A stretch of DNA of 47,529 nt from Candidatus Saccharimonadota bacterium (GTDB lineage: Bacteria; Patescibacteriota; Saccharimonadia; Saccharimonadales; JAQGHD01): NCBI GenBank assembly GCA_028288965.1, contig JAQGHD010000005.1:1-47529 (forward strand), in the 5' to 3' direction. A program made the translations under genes and the position numbers. Positions 32,406-41,244 of the stretch are shown here, in pieces. Below the pieces are notes generated by a model. The model had not been told where the DNA came from. It saw only the letters and a list, made by a program, of their open reading frames with translations, and made no database searches. Every line of letters starts with the position of its first letter. The stretch's first letter is position 1.

Positions 32406-33188
32406 TTAGGCAAGCACTAGCCTGGCAAGGGTAAAAGTTGTTGAAATTGCTTGGTGATCTGTAGAAATATCGACAAGTTCAGTGTGATTGGGGTGAATGG
32501 CGCCTCGATACAGCATAGCGTCGAGTTGCCCGTTGGGATTTAGTCCAATTTGCGATAGCTTGCCCAGCCAAGCATAGTTATTTCTGGCCACATCAAAAGT
32601 AGGCACGGTACCTAGATTTACGGCTGCCAAATGAGCATTGCCACGCATTTTTCTATCTAATCTGCCCGGCCCGGGCCAATGATTCATATCACCAGCCAGC
32701 ACTAATGGGTCAGTTACGTCAGCAAGAGCATCAGCCGCTGCGTTAATCTGTTTACGGCGTGATAGAAATTTTATGGGTACCGTCGGGTGCGTTGTGGCTA
32801 CCGTTACATGAGATCCCTTAGCGGTTTTAAGAGCTACCACTAGCAAACCACGTCCCCGCAAACGAAACTTGGTATCATCCCAGCGTTCACTGCCGTGAAA
32901 ACCAATCGCCCTTCCTAGAGGCCCCTGCTTTTGTAAGGTTACTTTTTTACTATCCGTAACCTTGTGTTCGGGTTTGATAGCAATAGCCAATCCAAAATGG
33001 CCAGCTATTGAGACGGCCAAGAGCCCTAGTTCTTTCACATGCTCGGCCAATTCATTAGGGGGCATTTGAACCTCTTGAAGCAAAAGCACATCGCTATTGG
33101 CTACCGCCTGCAACCCGCCACTGCGAATAGCTTTTCCCATTTGGGTGTTAGCCGTAGTAACGGTGATTTGCTCAGAAGGGTTATACAT
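32406..33188 (-). CDS. Endonuclease/exonuclease/phosphatase (EEP) family protein
   Basis: The 260-residue protein has EEP fold signatures: TANTQMGK near the start, LLLQEVQ (metal-binding Glu), TTHPTVP, LAGDMNHWPG (Asp and Asn) and STDHQAIST (catalytic Asp-His). Family members cut nucleic acids or phosphoester lipids, and the substrate cannot be told from this sequence. There is no signal peptide, so it is probably cytoplasmic. It stands alone on the minus strand between two pilus gene groups. Confidence 0.85.
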   Translation of the reverse strand: MYNPSEQITVTTANTQMGKAIRSGGLQAVANSDVLLLQEVQMPPNELAEHVKELGLLAVSIAGHFGLAIAIKPEHKVTDSKKVTLQKQGPLGRAIGFHGSERWDDTKFRLRGRGLLVVALKTAKGSHVTVATTHPTVPIKFLSRRKQINAAADALADVTDPLVLAGDMNHWPGPGRLDRKMRGNAHLAAVNLGTVPTFDVARNNYAWLGKLSQIGLNPNGQLDAMLYRGAIHPNHTELVDISTDHQAISTTFTLARLVLA

Positions 33189-33222
33189 GTGATCATAATA
33201 ACAAACCGCAACTAACCTGCTA

Positions 33223-33252
33223 TTGCTTGAGTTTATAACTTAATACTATAAA
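33223..33252 (+). promoter_or_regulatory. Probable promoter of the 130-residue membrane protein gene
   Basis: TTGCTT (33223-33228) and TATAAA (33247-33252) are separated by 18 nt, 24 nt upstream of the ATG at 33277. Confidence 0.45.
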
Positions 33253-33276
33253 ATGCTGGATAAATAAGGAGTTCTA

Positions 33277-33669
33277 ATGGACAAACATAGTTTCGCGAAA
33301 ACTGTTTTTGTGACCGGTTTAACGCTAGGTATTGGAGTGGGTGTAGGCATAACGGCAGAAAATCACACAAACGAAGTCGCCAGGGGTAAAGCGCTAACTG
33401 CCGCAACTTGCCTAAATACTATTCCGCATGAATCGATTGTTACCAAATCTTTAGACGAATGCTTCGAACAGGGGGTTCCCGGTGGAAATAAAATTAGTAA
33501 GAATAAGTTTCGTCCTGGGGATCCTATTAAATTTGTTGGCGCTTACATGGAGGCTCAACGACAAGAAGCTGAAAAAATTGAAGCCGCAAGAGTGGTTGCT
33601 TGGTCAGTTGTGCCCGATGTCGTTGCCGCAGCCGGCATTGCTTACCTGCTATTTTTAGACTTCATATAG
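33277..33669 (+). CDS. Small membrane protein of unknown function
   Basis: The 130-residue product has a Gly/Val-rich hydrophobic segment at about 8-26 (TVFVTGLTLGIGVGVGI) and a polar middle of about 75 residues with two Cys residues. A C-terminal hydrophobic segment (about 105-128) ends the chain. AAGGAG precedes the ATG at good spacing. No family is recognised. It lies between the EEP gene and pilM and may be unrelated to pilus function. Confidence 0.6.
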   Translation: MDKHSFAKTVFVTGLTLGIGVGVGITAENHTNEVARGKALTAATCLNTIPHESIVTKSLDECFEQGVPGGNKISKNKFRPGDPIKFVGAYMEAQRQEAEKIEAARVVAWSVVPDVVAAAGIAYLLFLDFI

Positions 33670-33762
33670 CAGAGCCACGAATTTCAGCTAAGGATTAGCT
33701 TCCTCTGTTCTGTGATATAGTTATAGGGAAAATTGTTATGCTTTGATGGGCAGCATCAACAC

Positions 33763-34824
33763 ATGAATTCAGCATTATTTTACAAAGACAAACCACTATT
33801 CGGACTAGATATAGGCTTCAACACCATAAAGGTGATGCAGCTAAACCGCCACACTAATCAATATGTGGTTAGTGGCTATGGTGTGGGCAGCTTTGACGCC
33901 AAAGCTATTGAGAATGGCGTTGTGGTTGATTACGAATCGATGGCCAAAAGCGCCAATGAGTTATTTGATCATAAAATCATAGGTGAAATTAACACTAGAC
34001 GGGTGGCTGTCTCGGTACCGGCAGCCCGCACCTTTAACCGCCCCATGACCCTACCCGTACAGGCCGCCAAAGATCTGGACGAAGCCGTCAGGCTTGAGGC
34101 CGAGCAGTACATTCCCGTACCACTTGATGATTTATATATCGATTACGTTATAAATAATCGGAGCGAGAAAGAAATTGGTTTACTGGCCGTAGCCTCGCCG
34201 CGAAAAATGATTGATTCGTACCTGACGCTCATGAATGTCTTAGGGCTAGAGCCGGTCACCATGGAAACGACTATCGGTGCCACCGGTCGCCTATTCTTAC
34301 AAACTGATCAGAGCGATACGCCTACGGTACTGATTGATTTTGGTTCCATTTCGGCCGATATTACTATCTATGATAAAGGGCTGATTGTAACCGGCACCGT
34401 GCCCTGCGGTGGCGATAACTTTACCGATGCCATCTCAACTTTCCTGGGTGTTACTAAGGATGAGGCTCACATCATCAAAACCAAATATGGTTTAGGACCA
34501 AGCAAAAAACAGGCGGACATTAAGGCCGCGCTGGCCCCGCAGCTTGAGCAGTTAGTTAAAGAAATCCGTCGGATGATTCGCTATTACGAAGACCGCTCGG
34601 GCAAAAACGGCACCATTAACCAGATTGTAACCATGGGCGGTGGCGCCAACATGCCGGGCCTCAGTGAATATATGACTAACACCCTGCGGCTGCCGGTGCG
34701 AACCTGTGATCCGTGGGAACGCTTAACTTTTGGACGGCTGCAACCACCCAGCAGCGTAGAGCAATCGATGTACGTCACCGTAGCCGGACTAGCCTTAATT
34801 GACTCTAAGGAAATTTTTAAGTGA
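33763..34824 (+). CDS. pilM: Type IV pilus assembly protein PilM
   Basis: The ATG at 33763 is chosen because the product then starts MNSALFYKDKPLFGLDIGFN. The 353-residue actin-like protein has FGLDIGFNTIKVMQL, AVSVPAARTFNRPMTLP, LEAEQYIPVPLDDLYIDYVI, DFGSISADITIYDKG, GGDNFTDAIS and VTMGGGANMPGLSEY. PilM binds the cytoplasmic tail of PilN and links the ATPase machinery to the inner-membrane complex. The stop overlaps the pilN start (4 nt), beginning a pilMNO operon. Confidence 0.93.
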   Translation: MNSALFYKDKPLFGLDIGFNTIKVMQLNRHTNQYVVSGYGVGSFDAKAIENGVVVDYESMAKSANELFDHKIIGEINTRRVAVSVPAARTFNRPMTLPVQAAKDLDEAVRLEAEQYIPVPLDDLYIDYVINNRSEKEIGLLAVASPRKMIDSYLTLMNVLGLEPVTMETTIGATGRLFLQTDQSDTPTVLIDFGSISADITIYDKGLIVTGTVPCGGDNFTDAISTFLGVTKDEAHIIKTKYGLGPSKKQADIKAALAPQLEQLVKEIRRMIRYYEDRSGKNGTINQIVTMGGGANMPGLSEYMTNTLRLPVRTCDPWERLTFGRLQPPSSVEQSMYVTVAGLALIDSKEIFK

Positions 34825-35414
34825 TCAATTTACTGCCACCAGTTGTTAAAGAAGATATTGCCTACGCTCGGCGCAATTCACGTTTATTACGCTACATTGG
34901 CTTTGGTTGTCTGGCCATCTTGGGTGTTGGCATAATTATTTTATTCGGCTACATTTTTATCAATAACTCGATTGTTGATTACCACAAGCAAGTGGCCGAG
35001 AGTCAAAGCAACCTAAAGGCTCAAAAACTGGATGAAACCCAGGCCAAAGTTGAGTCTATTTCGGGTGACTTAAAACTAATTGTCCAAGTACTCGGCAAAG
35101 AAGTATTGTTTTCAAAGCTTATCAAGCAGATCGGCTCGGTTATGCCAGCCAAATCGGTGCTGTCTAATATTGAAATTAGCAAGGTGCAAGGCGGCATTGA
35201 CCTGACGGCCAGCGCTAAGGATTACGAAACCGCTACCCAGGTACAAGTAAACCTCCAAGATCCGGCCAACAAGCTGTTTGATAAAGTTGATCTTATAGCT
35301 GTCACCTGTGGCTCCAATAATAACCCAGCCTACCCTTGTACTGTCACGCTGCGGGCTTTGTTCACCAAGAACAATCCATTCCTCTTTATTAACAATGGGA
35401 AGACCACAAAATGA
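34821..35414 (+). CDS. pilN: Type IV pilus assembly protein PilN
   Basis: The 197-residue product begins MINLLPPVVKEDIAYARRNS, and INLLPP is the PilM-binding motif of PilN. One membrane segment follows at about 24-50, then a coiled-coil and a ferredoxin-like periplasmic domain (VLGKEVLFSKLIKQIGSVMP). It overlaps pilM and pilO by 4 nt each (ATGA junctions). Confidence 0.9.
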   Translation: MINLLPPVVKEDIAYARRNSRLLRYIGFGCLAILGVGIIILFGYIFINNSIVDYHKQVAESQSNLKAQKLDETQAKVESISGDLKLIVQVLGKEVLFSKLIKQIGSVMPAKSVLSNIEISKVQGGIDLTASAKDYETATQVQVNLQDPANKLFDKVDLIAVTCGSNNNPAYPCTVTLRALFTKNNPFLFINNGKTTK

Positions 35415-36040
35415 GTACTAAAAAAGTCTTTTACCTCATGATAGTGCTGCTGGTGCTGGTAGTTGGTGGTGGCATTGGTAGTATTGCAGTCGGTAATATT
35501 GTGCTCCAGAAAAAGGCCAATGAGCTGGTAAGCCTCAAGTTGGATAACAAAGTGCTTGATGCGCAGCAAGTCGCACTGGTCAAAGCCAATAAAGACATCC
35601 AAAAATATGCCGACTTAGAAAGCATCGCTAAAGCGGTGGTGCCCAAGGATAAAGACCAAGCCCGAGCGGTACGAGAGATTGTTCAAATTGCCAGCCAAAG
35701 CGGCATTACCCTGACCAGCGTTAGTTTCCCTGCCTCCAATCTTGGTGCCGGTGCCAGCTCTTCTGCCTCAGGCTCGGGCACCACTAGCAGTAAGGTGGCC
35801 ATTAGCCAGGCAACGCCTGTCAGTGGTTTACCGGGCGTCTATAGCCTGGAGATGATCATCACGCCAGAAACTACTACCCACAAGATTAGCTACACACAGT
35901 TCCTAGACTTCTTAAGCCGCTTGGAAAACAACCGTCGTACTGCCCAAGTTACTAGTATTAAGATTGACCCGGTTTCTTCTGATCAAAAAAGTCCGTATGT
36001 TACATTTAGCTTAACCATTAATATATTTATCAAGCCATGA
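35411..36040 (+). CDS. pilO: Type IV pilus assembly protein PilO
   Basis: The 209-residue product has one membrane segment (about 7-29) and a coiled coil (ANELVSLKLDNKVLDAQQV). An extracellular domain follows with REIVQIASQSGITLTSVSFP, a Gly/Ser linker and YTQFLDFLSRLENNRRTAQV, typical of PilO. PilN and PilO form the inner-membrane alignment complex. ATGA overlaps on both sides indicate coupled translation. Confidence 0.88.
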   Translation: MSTKKVFYLMIVLLVLVVGGGIGSIAVGNIVLQKKANELVSLKLDNKVLDAQQVALVKANKDIQKYADLESIAKAVVPKDKDQARAVREIVQIASQSGITLTSVSFPASNLGAGASSSASGSGTTSSKVAISQATPVSGLPGVYSLEMIITPETTTHKISYTQFLDFLSRLENNRRTAQVTSIKIDPVSSDQKSPYVTFSLTINIFIKP

Positions 36041-36330
36041 AACTCCAACAACTCCTTACCAAATTTAAGTCTACGGCCATTTTCTTCCGTAAGTACGCCA
36101 CCTTTATGGCCTTTGTCATAATAATTCTTGGCTACAGTTTTATGGTCTGGCGGATTAATGTTTTTACCTCTAAAGAGCCGGCAGACGCCGATGTGCAAAA
36201 CAAATTAGCCGGTACCAAACGCCCAGTGATCGATCAAAAAACCGTTGATAAAATTCAACAGCTCCAAGGCAACAACGTCCAAGTCCAAACTCTCTTCAAA
36301 CAAGCTCGCGACAACCCATTTCAAGAATAA
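36037..36330 (+). CDS. Small single-span membrane protein at the end of pilMNO
   Basis: The 97-residue product starts MKLQQLLTKFKSTAIFFRKY, with one membrane segment at about 21-40. A polar tail follows (NVFTSKEPADADVQNKLAGT). No family is recognised. It overlaps pilO by 4 nt (ATGA). It occupies the place of pilP, but is shorter and has no lipoprotein signal. Confidence 0.7.
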   Translation: MKLQQLLTKFKSTAIFFRKYATFMAFVIIILGYSFMVWRINVFTSKEPADADVQNKLAGTKRPVIDQKTVDKIQQLQGNNVQVQTLFKQARDNPFQE

Positions 36331-36404
36331 GCTTAGGGGAAGGGGTGCTCTGCTTTGGTTAGTTTGCGCTTGCATATAAGAAGCGAGCGCGACAGAATGG
36401 GTTC

Positions 36405-37412
36405 ATGTCCGAGCAACTCAGTGAACCGGCAGAAAAACCACACTATCCGCTTATATATGGCGAGTACTGGCCAGAAGTTCTTGAGGAGCCAGAGTATCAG
36501 GACTGGCTTCAAGAACAGGTAGTCCTTACCAAGACTGGCCTCAGCGCCCTGCCCGCCCCACCAGAATGGGCGGACAATGAAGCGCAAATTAGCGTGGCCT
36601 GGCAACGAGCTGCTGAAGTAGTCGCGGATGCCAGTTATTGGCCATACCAGGTAAAGGATGTTCCGCCCATCAATGTCTTAAAGAACAGTATTGGTATTCT
36701 GCAAGAAAGCATTAATCAAACTGGCTGGCAGATAGAAGGCGTGGCCTTTAGCGTGGCTGACGTACGCGAACCGCCAACTCGCCCCAAACTCATCGATATC
36801 CGTGGTTTAATTACGCCCACACCCATTATCGACATGGATTTTGACACTTTTTTGACACTCAGCAATGAAGAGATCGAGGCGCTCCAGAAACGCATAACTG
36901 CAGCATTCGCCACAAGAAGGGATCATGCCAGCAACAGCTGGTTCGATTCACCGGTGTTTAGCCAAGTTTTTCGAGATGCCGGGAACCTCCATGACTATAG
37001 AAAATGGAAGCGATACGGCAAGCCCGACAGAGACTTAGACTATGAGGAGCTGCAGATCCGCATGGAAGATTGTGTAGCTAATAGGCTGTTAGCTGATCCG
37101 AATTATGGTGCGTATCCCGAAGAAACTTGGCAACAATTAGCCGATGCCGACAAAAACCTAGTTTTCGGTATCCTCCAATACTTGTGGAGCATGCGAGCGT
37201 TGTACGATTACCCGGATATAGATACCTATAGTCTTGGCCAATTTGGCGACACTGCCATAGAGAGCGCCCAGAAATTGGCCAAGCGCGGCGTCTTGGTGAA
37301 ACTCGGTTCATACACTGATCTTGGCGGTTTTGAACGTGAAGATTTTAGCCTGAACGAGGAGCTCTACGCTTTTTGGCTCAAAGAATCTGTTAAATCGTCT
37401 CAGGAAGAGTAA
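36405..37412 (+). CDS. Unknown soluble acidic protein, Trp/Tyr-rich
   Basis: The 335-residue protein has no signal peptide or membrane segment. It is acidic and rich in Trp, Tyr and Pro near the N-terminus (HYPLIYGEYWPEVLEEPEYQ). The centre contains TPTPIIDMDFDTFLTLSNEE, and the C-terminal half is helical. I recognise no family. It follows pilMNO by about 75 nt with a TATAAG box in the gap, so it may be a separate transcript. Confidence 0.6.
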   Translation: MSEQLSEPAEKPHYPLIYGEYWPEVLEEPEYQDWLQEQVVLTKTGLSALPAPPEWADNEAQISVAWQRAAEVVADASYWPYQVKDVPPINVLKNSIGILQESINQTGWQIEGVAFSVADVREPPTRPKLIDIRGLITPTPIIDMDFDTFLTLSNEEIEALQKRITAAFATRRDHASNSWFDSPVFSQVFRDAGNLHDYRKWKRYGKPDRDLDYEELQIRMEDCVANRLLADPNYGAYPEETWQQLADADKNLVFGILQYLWSMRALYDYPDIDTYSLGQFGDTAIESAQKLAKRGVLVKLGSYTDLGGFEREDFSLNEELYAFWLKESVKSSQEE

Positions 37413-37418
37413 AACTAC

Positions 37419-38051
37419 CTAGTTTCCGTATTGTTTGATGGAATCTTCGTGACACTTGATGATCATCTGGCTGTTTTGACTAGGTTTAGGGATGTAAGGG
37501 AATTTTAGTAGTTCGGTTTCACCGGCTGTCTCTACGATTAAGGTGCCAAAATCAAACATGCGTGGCAGAATGCCTTTTTGCAACACGGTCACGTCCTCTA
37601 CTCTACCAATGCCAAGTTGAATAGTTTTACGATTAAACAGGCTGGTATAGAGTACCTCGGCAATTTTTTCATTGGTCAAAAAGACCACGCTACTGCGGTA
37701 AACAATGACCCCAATGGCGGAAACAATGGCGATAAAAATACTTAGTATGATGCCAAGGGCCAAAACCGCAACACGAACAGTTGTGGCACGGGCTACACCG
37801 GCTAGATCTATGCGGTGGATATTGGCAGCCAAGGCAAAGCTCATACTTAAAATGATGACTATGATCAATATGGCCGGCACAATAATAAATACGAGGCCGA
37901 TGGGATGTTTATGCATTTCGGCAACCATTTGCTCTTTGTCGTCAAACTCTATGTAGCGAAAACCACGTTGGCCGGATGGACTTAAGTTGGCGCAGACTTG
38001 GGTTTTATAGGGAGTCATGCCCCGCGCGTATTTAATGGTCTTAGGATTCAT
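37419..38051 (-). CDS. Membrane protein with bacterial PH domain (bPH2/YdbS-like)
   Basis: The 210-residue product has two membrane segments (about 51-75 and 92-117), followed by a PH-like domain (VVFLTNEKIAEVLYTSLFNRKTIQL, DFGTLIVETAGE). This matches the layout of the bPH2 family. No enzymatic motif is visible and the function is unknown. It sits just downstream of ruvB on the same strand, about 10 nt after its stop, and may be the end of the ruvAB transcript. Confidence 0.7.
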   Translation of the reverse strand: MNPKTIKYARGMTPYKTQVCANLSPSGQRGFRYIEFDDKEQMVAEMHKHPIGLVFIIVPAILIIVIILSMSFALAANIHRIDLAGVARATTVRVAVLALGIILSIFIAIVSAIGVIVYRSSVVFLTNEKIAEVLYTSLFNRKTIQLGIGRVEDVTVLQKGILPRMFDFGTLIVETAGETELLKFPYIPKPSQNSQMIIKCHEDSIKQYGN

Positions 38052-38060
38052 GCTCTAGAA

Positions 38061-39080
38061 TTATATCAGCCTTTGTTGCTTTGTAGTTTTTGTTTTACCA
38101 AGATGAGCGTGCGCCTTGGGGGTAGTTTTTCGTCCTCTTGATGTGCGCTCAATGAGTCCAATCTGCATCAGATATGGCTCGTGAAAATCCTCAATCGTGG
38201 TGCGCTCCTCAGCCGTCAAGGCCGCCAGCGTTTCCACGCCTACCGGACCGCCTTTGTAATTTTCAATGATGGCAGCCAGCAGTAATCTATCAGTTGGATC
38301 AAGCCCCAGCTCATCTATCTCTAATAGTTCCATAGCCTGAAGACTTATGCTGGTATCAATAGTGCCATCACCGTTAATATCGGCAAAGTCACGGACGCGT
38401 TTGAGTAGACGATTGGCTAGGCGTGGCGTTAAGCGAGACCGCAGCGCCAGTTCGTGGGCCGCTTTGGCATCAATTTTTACATGTAAAATCTTGGCGGCTC
38501 GTTCGATAATGACTTGGATTTCCTTAGGGCTATAAAATTCCAGGCGATGAATCATGCCAAAACGATCCCGCAGAGGCGCCGCTAATTCACCGGTACGTGT
38601 GGTGGCGGCTATGAGGGTAAACTTAGGCAGATCCAGCCGCAAGCTCCGGGCACTTGGTCCCTTGCCGAGCATAATGTCGAGTTTAAAATCTTCCATGGCG
38701 CTATACAGCACTTCTTCCACGGTACGGTGCAAGCGGTGAATTTCATCAATGAATAATATATCGCCGTCTTGCAGGTTAGTCAGCAGGCTGGCCAGATCGC
38801 CGGCCCGCTCAATTGCCGGCCCACTGGTAATGCGTATGTTAGCCCCCATCTCATGAGCGATCACGCTGGCCAGGGTGGTTTTGCCGAGCCCTGGCGGACC
38901 ATACAACAGAACGTGTTCTAAGGCTTCACCGCGTTTTTTAGCCGCCGCAATCGCCAGCTGCAAATTTTGTTTGATCCGACGCTGGCCAATGTAGTTAGCA
39001 AAATCCTTAGGCCTGAGCGTAATTTCTAGAACTTGATCATCTTCGTCGGCTTGTGCCACGGTTATGCGTTCAATAGCCAT
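38061..39080 (-). CDS. ruvB: Holliday junction helicase RuvB
   Basis: The 339-residue product has [19 protein letters not shown] and Walker [34 protein letters not shown] (Walker B), [17 protein letters not shown] (sensor 1) and a C-terminal winged helix ([20 protein letters not shown]) follow. RuvB drives branch migration with RuvA. Its ATG overlaps the ruvA stop (TAATG), so expression is coupled. Length is typical. Confidence 0.97.
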   Translation of the reverse strand: MAIERITVAQADEDDQVLEITLRPKDFANYIGQRRIKQNLQLAIAAAKKRGEALEHVLLYGPPGLGKTTLASVIAHEMGANIRITSGPAIERAGDLASLLTNLQDGDILFIDEIHRLHRTVEEVLYSAMEDFKLDIMLGKGPSARSLRLDLPKFTLIAATTRTGELAAPLRDRFGMIHRLEFYSPKEIQVIIERAAKILHVKIDAKAAHELALRSRLTPRLANRLLKRVRDFADINGDGTIDTSISLQAMELLEIDELGLDPTDRLLLAAIIENYKGGPVGVETLAALTAEERTTIEDFHEPYLMQIGLIERTSRGRKTTPKAHAHLGKTKTTKQQRLI

Positions 39081-39664
39081 TAGACCGCTCCCCTCAAGGC
39101 TTCTTTGATGCGCTGCTCTGTTGATAGCTCGGCATCAACATGTTCGAGCGCTCGGGCAGCATCCTGGGTGGTGTAGCCTAAACTTACGAGGGCCTCCACC
39201 GCCTCATCCTTAAGCAGTAAACTCTTGGCCGTGAGTACACCGCTGCCCGTCAGATCCGCCCCCACTAAGCCAACTTTGTCTTTTAGATCCACTACCACCC
39301 GCTCGGCGACGCGCCGTCCTACACCAGCCGCCGATTGTAGGTACTTTATTTCGCCATTGGCAATCGCTTGACGAACTTCGTGCACCGTGCCAATGCTTAA
39401 CACACTGAGCGCCATGCGCGGGCCTACCCCGTTGACACTAAGCAATTGCTCAAATAAATGCTTGGTATCTAGCGCAATAAAGCCGTACAGCTCGTGCACG
39501 TTTTCGCGCAAGTATTCATAAATATAGATTTTTTGTCGTTGCCCCACAGTCAAATGTCCGTAATCTTCTGGCGTTACGTACAGACCATAGCCGACGCCCT
39601 GGACATCGAGTACCACTAACTCCTGAAGCTTTTCGGCAACCACGCCACTAAGTGTTGCAATCAT
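39080..39664 (-). CDS. ruvA: Holliday junction DNA-binding protein RuvA
   Basis: The 194-residue product starts [20 protein letters not shown]. It has the N-terminal OB fold, the two HhH motifs ([17 protein letters not shown] and [20 protein letters not shown]) and a C-terminal RuvB-contact domain ([21 protein letters not shown]). RuvA tetramers bind four-way junctions and load RuvB. Its stop overlaps the ruvB start. Confidence 0.96.
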   Translation of the reverse strand: MIATLSGVVAEKLQELVVLDVQGVGYGLYVTPEDYGHLTVGQRQKIYIYEYLRENVHELYGFIALDTKHLFEQLLSVNGVGPRMALSVLSIGTVHEVRQAIANGEIKYLQSAAGVGRRVAERVVVDLKDKVGLVGADLTGSGVLTAKSLLLKDEAVEALVSLGYTTQDAARALEHVDAELSTEQRIKEALRGAV

Positions 39665-39709
39665 CTTATTAGTATAGCAAGCTTAACCAGAACTTGAGAT
39701 TAAAGAGAC

Positions 39710-39928
39710 CTACGGTTTGGCGCGAAGCATTAAACGTAAGTTAGCCAGGTACTGTTGCGGGTCAAGTGCGGGATGCACTTTTAAATAGGCAAGATGGTAA
39801 TCCACGAACGACATTTTGTGCTCAGGCCATTGTTCTACGTTACCTTTGTATACTGATTTGGTTACCAAAAACGGATTCGTTTCCATTTTTTCCAATGTAG
39901 TTGTTACTTCTTCTTCCGTCATAAACAT
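39710..39928 (-). CDS. Small unknown protein (72 residues)
   Basis: The ATG at 39928 is preferred because AAGG lies 7 nt before it, while the upstream in-frame GTG at 39934 sits inside the spacer. The product starts MFMTEEEVTTTLEKMETNPF and contains WPEHKMSFVDYHLAYLKVHP. It is soluble and no family is recognised. It follows an 18-residue basic ORF whose stop lies 2 nt before its start, and it precedes ruvA on the same strand. Confidence 0.6.
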   Translation of the reverse strand: MFMTEEEVTTTLEKMETNPFLVTKSVYKGNVEQWPEHKMSFVDYHLAYLKVHPALDPQQYLANLRLMLRAKP

Positions 39929-39930
39929 GG

Positions 39931-39987
39931 TCACACCTTTGCTCGCTTAGGTTTCTTCGTTTCTTTGCGCCCCTTATCTTTGGACAT
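39931..39987 (-). CDS. 18-residue highly basic peptide ORF
   Basis: The ATG at 39987 follows a strong Shine-Dalgarno (GGGAGGGGC) and encodes MSKDKGRKETKKPKRAKV. It may be a leader peptide whose translation is coupled to the 72-residue gene starting 2 nt after its stop, or a truncated member of the small Lys-rich protein families seen in many bacteria. Confidence 0.4.
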   Translation of the reverse strand: MSKDKGRKETKKPKRAKV

Positions 39988-40045
39988 GAGTGCCCCTCCC
40001 TTTACCCTCTATTATGCTCTCTTATGGGGTATTTTCCTAATCTGA

Positions 40046-40519
40046 TTAGCCAATGATCGAACTTGAGTAACAGATTGCAGCAGCCAGGGCGTCAGCACAA
40101 TCATCCGGCTTGGGAATTTCTTTGAGTTTGAGCACTACGCGCACCATTTCCTGGATTTGTTTTTTCTCGGCTTTGCCATAACCGGTCAACGCCTGCTTAA
40201 TTTGCATTGGCGTGTACTCATGTAGCTCCATGCCATGCTGCTGTCCTAGCAAAAGCACAATGCCACGAGCCTGACTGACACTCATGGCCGTAGTCACATT
40301 GCGAGCAAAAAACAATTTCTCTACTGCCAAAACTTCTGGCTTAAATTCCTTAACAATTTCTGTTAACTCATTATAAATGGTAAACAATCTCTCGGCGTCT
40401 GGTTGTTTGACTGGGGTACGAATAACGCCAGCATCAACGAGCTCGAGCTTGGCGCCATGGGCATCTATTATGCCAAAGCCCAAAATGCCCGTACCCGGAT
40501 CAATCCCCAGAATTCTCAT
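40046..40519 (-). CDS. ruvC: Holliday junction resolvase RuvC
   Basis: The 157-residue RNase H-fold nuclease has MRILGIDPGTGILGFGII (catalytic Asp7), AVEKLFFARNVTTAMSVSQARG (Glu), QALTGYGKAEKKQIQEMV and DDCADALAAAICY (Asp pair). RuvC cuts Holliday junctions symmetrically. The start overlaps the YebC stop (4 nt), so it is translationally coupled to yebC. The ruvAB pair lies just downstream on the same strand, separated by two small ORFs. Confidence 0.96.
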   Translation of the reverse strand: MRILGIDPGTGILGFGIIDAHGAKLELVDAGVIRTPVKQPDAERLFTIYNELTEIVKEFKPEVLAVEKLFFARNVTTAMSVSQARGIVLLLGQQHGMELHEYTPMQIKQALTGYGKAEKKQIQEMVRVVLKLKEIPKPDDCADALAAAICYSSSIIG

Positions 40520-41244
40520 ACCATGAGTTCTTCGGGAATGTCGAAGTTGGTATGCGTGCTAGTGACGTCATCTAGGTCGTCTAAGGCGTCCATGAGGCGA
40601 ATGATTTTACCGGCCGTGTCTTTGTCTTTAACCTCAACGGCTACGTTGGGCACATAGGTCAGTTCGGCTTCCAGGATTTCCACACCGGCATCCTTCAGCG
40701 TGTCGCGAACTTTGGCCAGGTCTTTTGGATCGGTATAAATGACCGACTCGTCACCCTCCTCTTCCATGTCTTGCGCCCCAGCATCAAGCGCTGTGAGTAG
40801 CAAGTCGTCACCAGAACCCTTCACTCGAATCGAACCTTTGTGCGTAAACTGAAAAGCCACGGCGCCTTTTTCGGCCAAGTTACCGCCATGCTTGCTAAAA
40901 GCTAAGCGAACCTCCGGCAAGGTACGATTAACGTTATCGGTGGCGCACTCTACCAGAATGGCCACGCCGCCTGGACCATAGCCTTCGTACATGACTTCCT
41001 GGACCATGTCGCCGCCGAGTTTACCGCTGCCGCGATCAATACTACGCTGCACATTGGCCATTGGCATATTGGCGGCCTTGGCTTTATCAATTGCTAGTCG
41101 CAAACTAAAATTGGTCTCCGGGTCGGCACCAGCGCGAGCCGCGATGGCAATGGCGTGGCCCAGCTTGGTAAAGACAGCACCGCGAGCCGCGTCTTTAGCG
41201 CCCTTTTGCCGTTTGATGGTGCTCCACTTGCTATGACCTGACAT
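40516..41244 (-). CDS. YebC/PmpR (TACO1) family protein
   Basis: The 242-residue protein starts MSGHSKWSTIKRQKGAKDAA, the family hallmark, followed by NVQRSIDRGSGK, EVMYEGYGPGGVAILVE and a C-terminal domain. Members are described as transcription regulators, and more recently as translation factors acting on proline stretches. The start overlaps the comEC stop (TGATG) and the end overlaps ruvC, giving a comEC-yebC-ruvC unit. Confidence 0.95.
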   Translation of the reverse strand: MSGHSKWSTIKRQKGAKDAARGAVFTKLGHAIAIAARAGADPETNFSLRLAIDKAKAANMPMANVQRSIDRGSGKLGGDMVQEVMYEGYGPGGVAILVECATDNVNRTLPEVRLAFSKHGGNLAEKGAVAFQFTHKGSIRVKGSGDDLLLTALDAGAQDMEEEGDESVIYTDPKDLAKVRDTLKDAGVEILEAELTYVPNVAVEVKDKDTAGKIIRLMDALDDLDDVTSTHTNFDIPEELMV

